Shown in pieces: positions 9,510-18,941 of a stretch of 35,029 nt of DNA. This stretch comes from Hyphomicrobiales bacterium (GTDB lineage: Bacteria; Pseudomonadota; Alphaproteobacteria; Rhizobiales; Aestuariivirgaceae). The stretch is taken from assembly GCA_023266715.1 (NCBI GenBank), contig JAHFPK010000003.1, positions 1-35,029 on the forward strand, in the 5' to 3' direction. Each line of letters starts with the position of its first letter. Within the stretch, counting starts at the first letter, position 1. The translations under genes were made by a program, and so were the position numbers. The notes under the pieces were generated by a model. The model was not told the DNA's origin. It made no database searches and saw only the letters and a program-made list of their open reading frames with translations.

Positions 9510-10181
9510 ATGGAGTTCGATTTCGTGGTTCGTCTAGACAGCGTGGGCCTGCGTTACGGTGATGGGCCTGAAATTTTGAGGGATATCAGTTTCCACCTGA
9601 GGCCCGGGTCCCTGTGCTTTCTCACCGGGCCATCGGGAGCGGGCAAGACGTCCCTTCTCCGCCTGTTGTTTCTGGCCCTCAAGCCGACCCGCGGGCTCAT
9701 CAATATTTTCGACAAGGATGTTTCCCAGGTGAACCGCTGGGAGTTGCCGCTTCTGCGCCGCCGCATCGGCGTGGTGTTTCAGGAATTCCGCCTTCTCGAC
9801 CACCTCACCACTTTTGACAATGTGGCTTTGCCTTTGCGTGTCATGGGGCAGCGCGAAGACAGTTACCGGGCTGATGTCATGGACCTGTTGAATTGGGTGG
9901 GACTTTCCGATCAGGCCCAGGCCTATCCTCCCGTATTGTCAGGCGGTGAAAAGCAGCGCGCGGCAATCGCCCGTGCCGTCATTTCCAAACCGGAACTTCT
10001 GCTCGCCGATGAGCCCACGGGAAACGTGGACCCCGTGCTCGCAAAAAGATTGCTTCATCTCTTCATGGAACTGAACCGCCTGGGCACCACGGTGTTTCTG
10101 GCAACCCATGACCTCAAACTCGTCTCGCAAGGCAAAGGCGCTGTGCTTCATTTGGAAAAAGGAATATTGAAAGCCGCATGA
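9510..10181 (+). CDS. ftsE: Cell division ATP-binding protein FtsE
   Basis: Walker A GPSGAGKTSLLRLL; signature LSGGEKQRAAIARAV; Walker B LLLADEPTGNVDP; followed immediately by ftsX. Start uncertain: GTG 9525 preceded by GGAG is also plausible. Confidence 0.95.
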   Translation: MEFDFVVRLDSVGLRYGDGPEILRDISFHLRPGSLCFLTGPSGAGKTSLLRLLFLALKPTRGLINIFDKDVSQVNRWELPLLRRRIGVVFQEFRLLDHLTTFDNVALPLRVMGQREDSYRADVMDLLNWVGLSDQAQAYPPVLSGGEKQRAAIARAVISKPELLLADEPTGNVDPVLAKRLLHLFMELNRLGTTVFLATHDLKLVSQGKGAVLHLEKGILKAA

Positions 10182-11089
10182 CGCGCCAGAAAAAATTCCG
10201 CGCAGGACCCATTATCCCCCCGGAAGCTGCCCCCCTGAAAGCCTTGACCGTTACCATGGCCGTGATGTGCTATCTCGCCTGCCTGGCGATCGGCGCATTG
10301 ATCCTGATTGACCGTGCGGTTGAAAGCTGGACCAGCGGGCTGTCGCGCGAAGTCACCGTGCAGGTGCGGCTCATGCAGGACGCCGACATTGAAAAGGAAC
10401 TGTCAAAAGCAAAGATCCTGCTTGAGACGACGGTGGGTGTTGTCAACGTTGCGGTTCTTGAGCGCGATGCCGGGGCAAAATTATTGGAGCCCTGGCTTGG
10501 CACAAGCAATCTCGATGATTTGCCGATCCCACGCCTCATCCGGGTAACCGTCAATGAAGCAGCGCCACCTGATTTTGTAGCGTTGGAAAAACAGCTTAAA
10601 AAATCGGTCAAGGGCGCAAGCCTTGATACCCACAGGAGGTGGGAAGCTGAACTCACCCGCATGGCCAGGGCCCTGTCTACTCTCTCCTATGCCATCCTTG
10701 TCCTCATTTGCATTTCGGCAATTGCCATGGTGATATTTGCCACGCGCACGGTACTTGATGCCAATCGCCAGGTGGTGGACGTGCTCCATCTCGTCGGCGC
10801 CAAGGACAGCTATATCGCCCGTCAGATTGACAGCCGCTTCTTGAAAACCGGCTTTATGGCTGGACTGTTGGGCGTAGGCCTTGGCGTTGCAACTTTTTTT
10901 CTCCTCGGCCTTTCAGGAACGATTGGCGCTGATGGCGTTGCTGATGCCAGCCGCGGACTATTGTTTGCGCCTCCAGAAATTGCCGTGTGGAGTTATGGCA
11001 TTCTCCTAAGCGTGCCCATCATCGCGACAGTAATTTGCCTGGTCACCTCGCGCATGGCACTCATTCGCATGTTGAGAAGCGTATTGTGA
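10178..11089 (+). CDS. ftsX: Cell division protein FtsX
   Basis: 4-nt overlap with ftsE; four-TM topology; VTVQVRLMQDADIEKELSKAKILLETTVGVVNV ECD and VVDVLHLVGAKDSYIARQIDSRFLKTGF. Confidence 0.93.
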   Translation: MTRQKKFRAGPIIPPEAAPLKALTVTMAVMCYLACLAIGALILIDRAVESWTSGLSREVTVQVRLMQDADIEKELSKAKILLETTVGVVNVAVLERDAGAKLLEPWLGTSNLDDLPIPRLIRVTVNEAAPPDFVALEKQLKKSVKGASLDTHRRWEAELTRMARALSTLSYAILVLICISAIAMVIFATRTVLDANRQVVDVLHLVGAKDSYIARQIDSRFLKTGFMAGLLGVGLGVATFFLLGLSGTIGADGVADASRGLLFAPPEIAVWSYGILLSVPIIATVICLVTSRMALIRMLRSVL

Positions 11090-11838
11090 TTGTCCTGCGT
11101 TCGCTCATTTTCAACATTGCCTTCTATGTGAACCTCACGCTCTTCCTTGTATTGGGTTCCGAGTTTTATTTAACTCCGCGTAAATGGTCGGTTCGTGCAC
11201 TCCAGGCTTGGGCACGCTCTTCCCTGTGGTTGTTGCGGGTGATTTGCGGAACCCACATTGAGGTGCGGGGACTTAAAAATATTCCGCGTGGCGCTGTTCT
11301 GGTGGCGGGCAAGCATCAATCCCTGTGGGAAACCTTCGCCATTCTTCCTTATCTCGACGACCCCTGCATGGTCTTGAAAAGGGAACTATCGTGGATCCCG
11401 TTTTTTGGCTGGTTCATTTTCAAATTTCGCATGATCCGGTTGGAACGCGGGGCGGGCCCGGCGGCCCTGCGCAAGCTTTTGGCAAGGGGAGTTGAGGAAC
11501 TGGCGGCGGGCAGACAGATCGTCATCATGCCGGAAGGAACCAGGCGGGCCCCCGATGCCCCGCCATCCTACAAGCCCGGTGCCGCAGCCCTCTACGGCAC
11601 GCTTGGCTGCGCCTGCCTGCCCTTTGCTTTGAACTCGGGCCTGTTCTGGCCCCGCCGAAAGTTCCTGCGCTTTCCCGGCACCGTCATTTTGGAGTTTCTG
11701 CCGCTCATTCCGGCAGGCCTTCCGCGCAAGGATTTTCAGGAACGGCTGCAAAATGACATCGAAACGGCCACGGCAAGGCTGGTAGCCGAGGGTCGCGAGG
11801 CGGTACGAATCAAGAACAAATTCTCGACTTTGACCTGA
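11086..11838 (+). CDS. 1-acyl-sn-glycerol-3-phosphate acyltransferase (PlsC family)
   Basis: Acyltransferase motif VAGKHQSLWETFAI (HxxxxE-like HQSLWE) and IVIMPEGTRRAPD. GTG start at 11086 overlaps the ftsX stop (GTGA). Confidence 0.92.
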   Translation: MIVLRSLIFNIAFYVNLTLFLVLGSEFYLTPRKWSVRALQAWARSSLWLLRVICGTHIEVRGLKNIPRGAVLVAGKHQSLWETFAILPYLDDPCMVLKRELSWIPFFGWFIFKFRMIRLERGAGPAALRKLLARGVEELAAGRQIVIMPEGTRRAPDAPPSYKPGAAALYGTLGCACLPFALNSGLFWPRRKFLRFPGTVILEFLPLIPAGLPRKDFQERLQNDIETATARLVAEGREAVRIKNKFSTLT

Positions 11839-11874
11839 CTTTGCGATATCATCGCGTCAGGAGTGGCCTGGTTC

Positions 11875-14103
11875 ATGATGGATCAAAGCGTAGGTATTCT
11901 CGATCCCATCTCGCAAGAGATTTGGGACATGAAATATCGGTTCAAGGAGGCCGATGGCGCAATCCATGACCAGACCATTGAAGATACCTGGTGGCGGGTG
12001 GCCCGTGCCGTGGCCGCCGCCGAAGAACCATCCCTTCGGGAAACCTGGGCCGCTTCGTTTTATGAGGCTCTCTCGGATTTCCGGTTTTTGCCCGCCGGGC
12101 GAATTGTGGCGGGTGCCGGCACGAAGCGCAGCGTCACCCTGTTCAACTGCTTTGTCATGGGCGCCATTGATGATTCCATGGTGGGCATATTTGCTGGCCT
12201 GAAGGAGGCAGCCCTCACCCTGCAACAGGGCGGCGGAATCGGCCATGATTTTTCAACCCTCAGGCCCAAAGGAGCCCCGGTCAAAGGTGTGGGTGCCGAT
12301 GCTTCCGGACCCTTAAGTTTCATGGATGTGTGGGACGCCATGTGCCGCACCATCATGTCGGCAGGCGCCAGGCGCGGCGCCATGATGGGAACCATGCGCT
12401 GCGACCATCCAGATATAGAGGCTTTCATTGCGGCCAAGCGCGACCCCCTGCGCTTGCGCAATTTCAATTTGTCGGTGCTGGTGACGGACGCCTTCATGGC
12501 GGCGGTGAAGGCCGATGGACCCTGGACCCTGCGCTTTGCCGGTCAAGATTACCGCACTGTCTCCGCGCGCGGCTTGTGGGACCAGATCATGCAGTCAACC
12601 TATGACTACGCCGAACCCGGTGTCATTTTCATTGACCGCATCAACGCACAAAACAATCTCGGTTATTGCGAAGAGATTCACTGCACCAACCCCTGCGGTG
12701 AACAACCCTTGCCCAACTATGGCGCCTGTCTTCTGGGTTCGATCAATCTCACGCGTTTTGTAAAATATCCTTTTGAAGCCAATGCGAGCATCGATGAAGC
12801 GGCCTTGAGCAAGACAGTGGGTGTTGCCGTTCGCTTTTTGGATGATGTTGTCGAAATTTCAAATTATCCCCTCGAAGAGCAGGCGCAGGAAGCCCGCGCC
12901 AAGCGTCGTATTGGTTTGGGTGTTACCGGTCTCGCCGATGCCCTGGCCATGTGTGGCTTGCGCTATGGTTCAGGCCCTGCCGCAGAAGCCGCGAGCGCCT
13001 GGACAAAAATCGTGGAAGGTGCCGCTTATAAAATGAGTTCGAGGCTTGCCGCCGAAAAGGGTTCCTTTCCCCTCTTTGATGCGGAAGCCTATTTGAAAGG
13101 CGGCCACGCCGGCATACTTTCCAAAACCATTCGACAGGACATAAAATCGTCCGGTCTGCGCAATGGCCTGCTCACCTCGATTGCACCTACGGGGACCATT
13201 TCGCTTTTCGCCGGAAATGTTTCGAGCGGCATCGAACCCATTTTCAGTGTGAGTTATGAGCGTAAGGTAAGGCTCGCTGACAACAGCCGCATGACGCTGC
13301 GCGTGGATGACTATGCGGCACGGCTGTGGTGGCACCTCAAGGGCGCCGATACACCGCTGCCTCCCGCTTTTGTAACCGCCGATGATCTTACCCCCCATGA
13401 GCATCTGGTCATGCAGGCTGCCGTGCAAAAGCACATCGACAGTTCCATATCGAAAACCATCAACGTGCCTGAGGACTGCAACTTCGAAACCTTCAAGGAT
13501 GTCTATAGCGAGGCCTATGACCTGGGGTTGAAGGGTTGCACGACGTTCCGCCCCAACGAAGTGACGGGGTCAGTGCTTTCGACTGCCTCAGTGAGCGAAG
13601 ACAAGGACGTTACCGTCATGGAACGCCACCCCGCACTGAGCGGCATCACCTACAAATTGAAATGGCCTGAATCCAACCATGCCATCTACATCACCATGAA
13701 TGACATCATGAAGGACGGCAAACGCCGGCCTTTCGAAATATTCATTAATTCAAAAAACATGGAACATTTTGCCTGGACCGTGGCCCTGACCCGGATGATT
13801 TCAGCGGTCTTCCGGCGAGGCGGCGACGTTTCTTTTGTCGTTGAGGAATTGAAGGCGGTTTTCGATCCCCGCGGCGGGCAGTGGATGGAGGGCCATTACG
13901 TGCCGAGCCTGCTCGCAGCCATAGGCGAAATCATTGAAAAGCACATGATTGAAATTGGCTTTTTGGAACCCCGGCAGAAGGCTGATTTTTCCCTGACGGC
14001 AACCACCAAAAGGGCCTCCTGCCCGCACTGCGGTGAACTCGCCCTGGTTTTCCAGGAAGGCTGCGCCACCTGCCTCTCCTGTGGTTTTTCAAAATGCAGC
14101 TAA
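11875..14103 (+). CDS. Adenosylcobalamin-dependent (class II) ribonucleoside-diphosphate reductase
   Basis: RNR motifs NPCGEQPLPNYGACLLGSINLTRFV, RRIGLGVTGLADAL, SIAPTGTISLFAGNVSSGIEP; C-terminal CPHCGELALVFQEGCATCLSCGFSKCS. AGGAG precedes ATG 11875; the ORF-track GTG 11863 overlaps that SD. Confidence 0.95.
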   Translation: MMDQSVGILDPISQEIWDMKYRFKEADGAIHDQTIEDTWWRVARAVAAAEEPSLRETWAASFYEALSDFRFLPAGRIVAGAGTKRSVTLFNCFVMGAIDDSMVGIFAGLKEAALTLQQGGGIGHDFSTLRPKGAPVKGVGADASGPLSFMDVWDAMCRTIMSAGARRGAMMGTMRCDHPDIEAFIAAKRDPLRLRNFNLSVLVTDAFMAAVKADGPWTLRFAGQDYRTVSARGLWDQIMQSTYDYAEPGVIFIDRINAQNNLGYCEEIHCTNPCGEQPLPNYGACLLGSINLTRFVKYPFEANASIDEAALSKTVGVAVRFLDDVVEISNYPLEEQAQEARAKRRIGLGVTGLADALAMCGLRYGSGPAAEAASAWTKIVEGAAYKMSSRLAAEKGSFPLFDAEAYLKGGHAGILSKTIRQDIKSSGLRNGLLTSIAPTGTISLFAGNVSSGIEPIFSVSYERKVRLADNSRMTLRVDDYAARLWWHLKGADTPLPPAFVTADDLTPHEHLVMQAAVQKHIDSSISKTINVPEDCNFETFKDVYSEAYDLGLKGCTTFRPNEVTGSVLSTASVSEDKDVTVMERHPALSGITYKLKWPESNHAIYITMNDIMKDGKRRPFEIFINSKNMEHFAWTVALTRMISAVFRRGGDVSFVVEELKAVFDPRGGQWMEGHYVPSLLAAIGEIIEKHMIEIGFLEPRQKADFSLTATTKRASCPHCGELALVFQEGCATCLSCGFSKCS

Positions 14104-14129
14104 TTAGGGCTTGCATTTCATTTCAGCTT

Positions 14130-14144
14130 GTTCTACATTTGTTC
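14130..14144 (+). promoter_or_regulatory. LexA/SOS box GTTC-N7-GTTC
   Basis: Exact GTTC TACATTT GTTC direct repeat in the 43-bp gap upstream of ATG 14147; matches the known alphaproteobacterial LexA operator. Confidence 0.75.
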
Positions 14145-14146
14145 TC

Positions 14147-14515
14147 ATGCAGATACAAGGTTCCCCTCTCTCGATAGATTTCCCCGCCCACTTCGGTGAC
14201 AACGAGCGTTTCTGGTACTGGCGTGGGGTTTCTGGCAAGAAATACATTCATTCCATTTACGCGGCCGATGCCTGCCCGCCGCTTCCCGGCGCCATCTATG
14301 TAGCCGTACGGCGTATTGGCCATTTGCGAACCGCCGTTGCGGTTGGCAGGTTTTCCCCCTTCTGGGATGGCACATTTTCTGAATTCGCCGATATGACTGC
14401 CGATGAGATTCATGTTCATCTTCTGGCGCGCGATAATTCCGCGGCGGACGCTGTCCTGGGCGACCTCAAGGCGGCGTTCGGCGAAGCCAGTCAGGCTTTA
14501 AGTCTGGCCGCCTAG
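14147..14515 (+). CDS. Uncharacterised small protein, predicted SOS-regulated
   Basis: ATG 14147: MQIQGSPLSIDFPAHFGDNERFWYWRGVSGKKYIHSIYAADACPPLPGAIYVAVRRIGHLRTAVAVGRFSPFWDGTFSEFADMTADEIHVHLLARDNSAADAVLGDLKAAFGEASQALSLAA. No domain recognised; the ORF-track TTG at 14111 would read through the operator. Confidence 0.8.
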   Translation: MQIQGSPLSIDFPAHFGDNERFWYWRGVSGKKYIHSIYAADACPPLPGAIYVAVRRIGHLRTAVAVGRFSPFWDGTFSEFADMTADEIHVHLLARDNSAADAVLGDLKAAFGEASQALSLAA

Positions 14516-15034
14516 AAGTTTCAACTCGACGCCGAGGGCTTCAAGCGTTTTGTCGTGGATATTCATCTGCCGCAGATGTTCAACTGTGTTGGTGACATAA
14601 TCCCGGCAATGGCCCATTTTGCCCTCGCCCTGCAAAACATGCTTCAGAAGGCTTTTATGCGATAGCTTTCCGGCGTATTGGGCATGGGCCCGGTCAACCA
14701 CATAGGTCACCACCTCGATTTTCTTCTGGCTTTCCAAGATTTCTACTCCCCTGGTCATTTCCAGATAGACCATGCTGACCTGCTCGCGCTCGCGCAAATA
14801 CGCAAGCGTCGCCTCCCATTTTGCTGGTTCGATTTGGAAAGCAACCCCCACACACGAGCCACCGCGATCAAGGCCGAGCACAAGGCCGGGAAGTTCCTCC
14901 GTGCCACGGTGATGGAATGAATAGACACAAAGGCTGCGATGATAGCCCCTGATGCGCGCATGAGCTTGCGACACAAACTCAAAGCCCGGCCTCCACATTA
15001 GGGAACCGTAGCCAAATATCCACCGCTGCTGCAT
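14498..15034 (-). CDS. Gamma-glutamylcyclotransferase (ChaC-like)
   Basis: FGYGSLMWRPGFEF, RRSLCVYSFHHRGT-like segment, PGLVLGLDRGGSCVGVAFQI, YVTNTVEHL. Confidence 0.92.
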   Translation of the reverse strand: MQQRWIFGYGSLMWRPGFEFVSQAHARIRGYHRSLCVYSFHHRGTEELPGLVLGLDRGGSCVGVAFQIEPAKWEATLAYLREREQVSMVYLEMTRGVEILESQKKIEVVTYVVDRAHAQYAGKLSHKSLLKHVLQGEGKMGHCRDYVTNTVEHLRQMNIHDKTLEALGVELKLLGGQT

Positions 15035-15077
15035 GCTTGTCCCGCTTCAATCCAACCCCAGAGAATCACCAAATCAT

Positions 15078-16031
15078 ATGGCCTCTTCGACAAAACGCCC
15101 ATGGCACATGTTTTACCCTCTCCTGGGCGTGCTCCTTCTCTGCGCCATCTGGTGCGCTTACTGGTATATTGCATTCCTGAGCGCCAAAGAACTTGTTCAG
15201 GCAAAGCGCCCGGAGTTTGCAGGCAAAGGTTTGCACCTCGGCTGCGCCCGGGAAAGTTGGGGCGGCTTTCCCTTTCGCTTTGAATTTCAATGCAAGGCGG
15301 CTTTACTGCAATTCACTCAAGGCAACGAATCCATCAGCTTCCAATCGATGAAATTATTGGCCGTTGCCCAAGTCTACAATCCTTTTCATATCCTTCTTCT
15401 CATCGATGGCCCAAGCTCGGTTAACGGAGTTAAACTCACCCATGGGCGTGCCCTTGTTTCAATAGCCGCCAGCCGCAATGGCGATTGGGACATGAGTTCA
15501 GAAGCAGCAGGGGTTAATGCCAGCGGTTTGTTTTCAACCGACCAATTAAAACTGTTCGCCAGAAAGACAAACGGCAGATTGGATCTCGCGGCCAATGCCG
15601 AAACACTCATTGTTCCCATTCCCGATCATTCGATCACGTCCATTTCTCATGCCGAAATTGTCGCCCAGACCGGCGCATCTCTCCTCGCCCAGCCATTTCA
15701 CGGCCCCACCGTGGAACAACCTCTCGAAATCAAATCACTTAAAATTTCACAAGGCCCCGTTGATTTCGCAGCTCAGGGCAAAATTTTTCTCAATCCCCAA
15801 CACCGCCTGGCAGGCAGGATGTCCAGCCAGACCAATGATATCGACTGGCTTATGCCGATCATTGCGCCCATCTTTTCTTTGAATGAACAGGACAGCGTAT
15901 CGATAAAAAACCTGCTCAACCTGACCGGCAGGGATCCCGCAACCAACACCACAAAGGCAGACTTCAACGCAAATGAGGGCGTACTCTATTGGGGACCCCT
16001 CAAACTCGTTGACCTTATCCCGCTTTATTAG
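15078..16031 (+). CDS. DUF2125 domain-containing protein
   Basis: N-terminal TM; CARESWGGFPFRFEFQC and downstream beta-rich region typical of DUF2125. ATG 15078 preferred to 15033. Confidence 0.82.
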   Translation: MASSTKRPWHMFYPLLGVLLLCAIWCAYWYIAFLSAKELVQAKRPEFAGKGLHLGCARESWGGFPFRFEFQCKAALLQFTQGNESISFQSMKLLAVAQVYNPFHILLLIDGPSSVNGVKLTHGRALVSIAASRNGDWDMSSEAAGVNASGLFSTDQLKLFARKTNGRLDLAANAETLIVPIPDHSITSISHAEIVAQTGASLLAQPFHGPTVEQPLEIKSLKISQGPVDFAAQGKIFLNPQHRLAGRMSSQTNDIDWLMPIIAPIFSLNEQDSVSIKNLLNLTGRDPATNTTKADFNANEGVLYWGPLKLVDLIPLY

Positions 16032-16948
16032 CGGTGCTTGGGATCGCGTCCGAAATCCGGGGCCGCGGTTTCCTGGCCTGCCGCGATAATATTCCGGCGT
16101 ACCTCCCGTGCGCGGGTAAACAAATTGAACAACGTCTCGCCATCGCCCCAGCGAATGGCCCGCTGCAATGCCGACAGGTCCTCCGAAAACCGCCCCAGCA
16201 TTTCCAGGACAGCTTCGCGATTGTTCAAAAACACATCGCGCCACATCGTGGGATCGGACGCCGCAATGCGGGTGAAATCGCGAAAGCCGCCGGCGGAATA
16301 CTTGATTACTTCTGAATCGGTCACTTCCTCAAGATCAGCCGCGGTTGCCACGGTGTTGTAGGCAATGAGATGCGGTAAATGGCTGGTGATCGCCAGAACG
16401 AGATCGTGATGCTCGGGCGTCATCAATTCCACTTCGGAGCCGCAGGCGTGCCAGAATTTTTCAAGCCGTGTGACGGCAGCAAGATCGCTGGTGGGCAGCG
16501 GTGTCAGAATGCACCAACGCTTCACGAACAGGTCGGCAAAGCCGGAAGCAGGCCCCGACTGTTCCGTGCCGGCGATGGGGTGGCCGGGAATAAAATGAAC
16601 GCCCTGCGGAACATGAGGCAGAACATCGCGCACAACGGCGGCCTTGACCGATCCCACATCCGTTAGAATGGCGTCCGGCTTCAATGCAGCGCTAATTCCC
16701 TTGGCAATCTCGCCGCAGGCTCCAACGGGGACACACATAATGACGAGATCAGCATCCTTGACTGCAACCGCCGCCGTATCATGTATGCTGTCAACCAAAC
16801 CCAGCTGCACTGCCGCTTTCCGGGTTTCAGCACTCTTTGCATAGCCCGCAATATGGCTCGCAATTTTTTCCCGCCTGATAACGTGCGCCAATGACGATCC
16901 AATGAGGCCGATCCCGATAAGTGCCACGCGCCCGAATTGCTGGTTCAT
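16028..16948 (-). CDS. Prephenate/arogenate dehydrogenase family protein
   Basis: [61 protein letters not shown]. Confidence 0.95.
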   Translation of the reverse strand: MNQQFGRVALIGIGLIGSSLAHVIRREKIASHIAGYAKSAETRKAAVQLGLVDSIHDTAAVAVKDADLVIMCVPVGACGEIAKGISAALKPDAILTDVGSVKAAVVRDVLPHVPQGVHFIPGHPIAGTEQSGPASGFADLFVKRWCILTPLPTSDLAAVTRLEKFWHACGSEVELMTPEHHDLVLAITSHLPHLIAYNTVATAADLEEVTDSEVIKYSAGGFRDFTRIAASDPTMWRDVFLNNREAVLEMLGRFSEDLSALQRAIRWGDGETLFNLFTRAREVRRNIIAAGQETAAPDFGRDPKHR

Positions 16949-18048
16949 TTCAGGAAATCCGACAGGGCTGAAATCACCGCCCGGTTGGCTTCTTCATCGC
17001 CAACTGTCATGCGGAGGCAAGTGGGCAGTCCGTAGGCCTCCATGCGCCGCAGGATGATGCCGTGGTCAATAAGATAGGCATCGGCCCGTGCTGCCGTTTT
17101 TTCACCTTTCGATGCAAAATGAATCAGGATAAAATTTCCCACACTTGGCGTCACGCGCAAGCCGAGCGCTTCTATTTGTTTGGTCAGCAGGCCCAGCCAC
17201 TTCTCATTGTGAGCGACGGCGGTTTCCACAAATTTCTGGTCCCCAATGGCCGCAACACCCGCAGCCAAAGCAGCGTCACTTACGTTGAACGGGCCCCGGA
17301 TGCGATTGAGCACATCGGCGACATGGGCAGGGCAATAGGCCCAGCCCAAGCGAAGCCCCGCCAGCCCATAGATTTTTGAGAAGGTGCGCGTCATCACCAC
17401 ATTGTCGGAAGTTGCCACGAGTTCGAGGCCTGACTCATAATCATTGCGCCTGACATATTCCGCATAGGCAGCATCAAGCACCAGCAAAGTGGTCTTAGGC
17501 AAACCCTCATGCAGCCGCTTCACCTCATTGAAGGGCAAATAAGTTCCCGTCGGATTGTTGGGATTGGCGAGAAAGACCATCTTCGTCCGTGGGCTCACGC
17601 ATTTCAGCATTTCGTCAACGCTTGCCGTGTGATTCACTTCCGGAGCTACGACGGCTTTGGCACCATTGGATGCTATCGCAATGGGGTAAACCAGAAAGCC
17701 ATATTGTGAATAAATTGCCTCATCTCCGGGCCCCAAATAACCATGCGCCAGGAGCTGCAACAGCTCGTCCGACCCCGCGCCACAAACAATGAAGGCTGCA
17801 TTCAGGCCGTAGCGCGCAGCAATTGCCTCACGCAAAGCCGTGGCGGAACCATCGGGATAAAGCGCCAGTGAACTGCCTTTTGAAACATAGGCCGCCAAGG
17901 CTTGTTTTGATGCCCCAAATGGCGATTCATTTGATGAAAGCTTATAGATCTTCGCGCCCTTGGCGGCGCTTTTGCCGGGCACATAGGGTGAAATATCAAG
18001 GATTCCCGCTTTGGGAAGCGGGTGAATGACGTCCTGTTTCAAACTCAT
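16945..18048 (-). CDS. hisC: Histidinol-phosphate aminotransferase
   Basis: [33 protein letters not shown] lysine region [20 protein letters not shown]. Confidence 0.95.
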   Translation of the reverse strand: MSLKQDVIHPLPKAGILDISPYVPGKSAAKGAKIYKLSSNESPFGASKQALAAYVSKGSSLALYPDGSATALREAIAARYGLNAAFIVCGAGSDELLQLLAHGYLGPGDEAIYSQYGFLVYPIAIASNGAKAVVAPEVNHTASVDEMLKCVSPRTKMVFLANPNNPTGTYLPFNEVKRLHEGLPKTTLLVLDAAYAEYVRRNDYESGLELVATSDNVVMTRTFSKIYGLAGLRLGWAYCPAHVADVLNRIRGPFNVSDAALAAGVAAIGDQKFVETAVAHNEKWLGLLTKQIEALGLRVTPSVGNFILIHFASKGEKTAARADAYLIDHGIILRRMEAYGLPTCLRMTVGDEEANRAVISALSDFLK

Positions 18049-18842
18049 GATTTGATCTCAAACGGCGAGGGATAGCGCCCGGCAACTTTCAGTCCCAGCT
18101 GGGCGTTTGAGCGGTTGAGGCCTACAAGCGGACTTTCATGATCTGACAGAAAACCTGGCAAACACGATACCCGTCGCGCGCCCTGCTTGATCTGCCAAAG
18201 CGGCGCAGGTGAAAAATCCCGAGGCAATTTTCCATCGCTGACAATGAGCGTTTCATCATCTCCTGTAGGCTCCGGCGGCGAATGCCCGAAGACCAGAAGT
18301 TTCGGAACGATGTCATCGCGCAGGAACGGCAGGCACGCAACGACCCTTGCCTGACCAGCCTTGCCCTGAACGAATGCATCCACCCAGGGAGATTCCGTTT
18401 CGACAATGCAGATATCGCCGGGGCTTGCATTGACCTGCATCAGGGCCTGCGCCTCGTCGCGGTATTCCTCTACGGGAAATGTGCCGAAATGGTCTCGGAT
18501 GCGAAGTCGTAATCCCATCGAAGTGCTGAGCTTCTTGCTGATGTGAATGGAAATCTGCGCCTGATTTTGCATCGACACCGAAAAAATCGATCGCCAAAGA
18601 CGCACCATAAGTTCCGCTGGCACAAGGCTGTCGGTCCGTGACAGGAGACGGCGCAAGATGGTGGCTTCCCGCGCAGGCCTGAAGGCCGAACTGCCAAGGG
18701 CGCCATTTTTTGACTTGATCGCCCGCACATGTCCCGTGGCCGCAAAGCGCCGCTCCAGCAGATTCAAGAGGCCGTCATCAATGGCATCCATTTCGCGGCG
18801 AATGTCTTCAAGCTCAATGTCTGAAACAGCTGGTTCACTCAT
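18045..18842 (-). CDS. Chorismate mutase with C-terminal prephenate-dehydratase-like extension
   Basis: N-terminal CM II fold [33 protein letters not shown]-terminal [26 protein letters not shown] resembles the end of PDT domains. ATG 18842 preferred to TTG 18851. Confidence 0.85.
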   Translation of the reverse strand: MSEPAVSDIELEDIRREMDAIDDGLLNLLERRFAATGHVRAIKSKNGALGSSAFRPAREATILRRLLSRTDSLVPAELMVRLWRSIFSVSMQNQAQISIHISKKLSTSMGLRLRIRDHFGTFPVEEYRDEAQALMQVNASPGDICIVETESPWVDAFVQGKAGQARVVACLPFLRDDIVPKLLVFGHSPPEPTGDDETLIVSDGKLPRDFSPAPLWQIKQGARRVSCLPGFLSDHESPLVGLNRSNAQLGLKVAGRYPSPFEIKS

Positions 18843-18941
18843 GTTCTTCAATCTCTATCGTACTCCGGCAGCCCTACTGGCGCCGCTCCAACAGGATTGG
18901 ACCTTCATACTGGTAGCCGTCACAAAAGCAAAGACTTCCCG

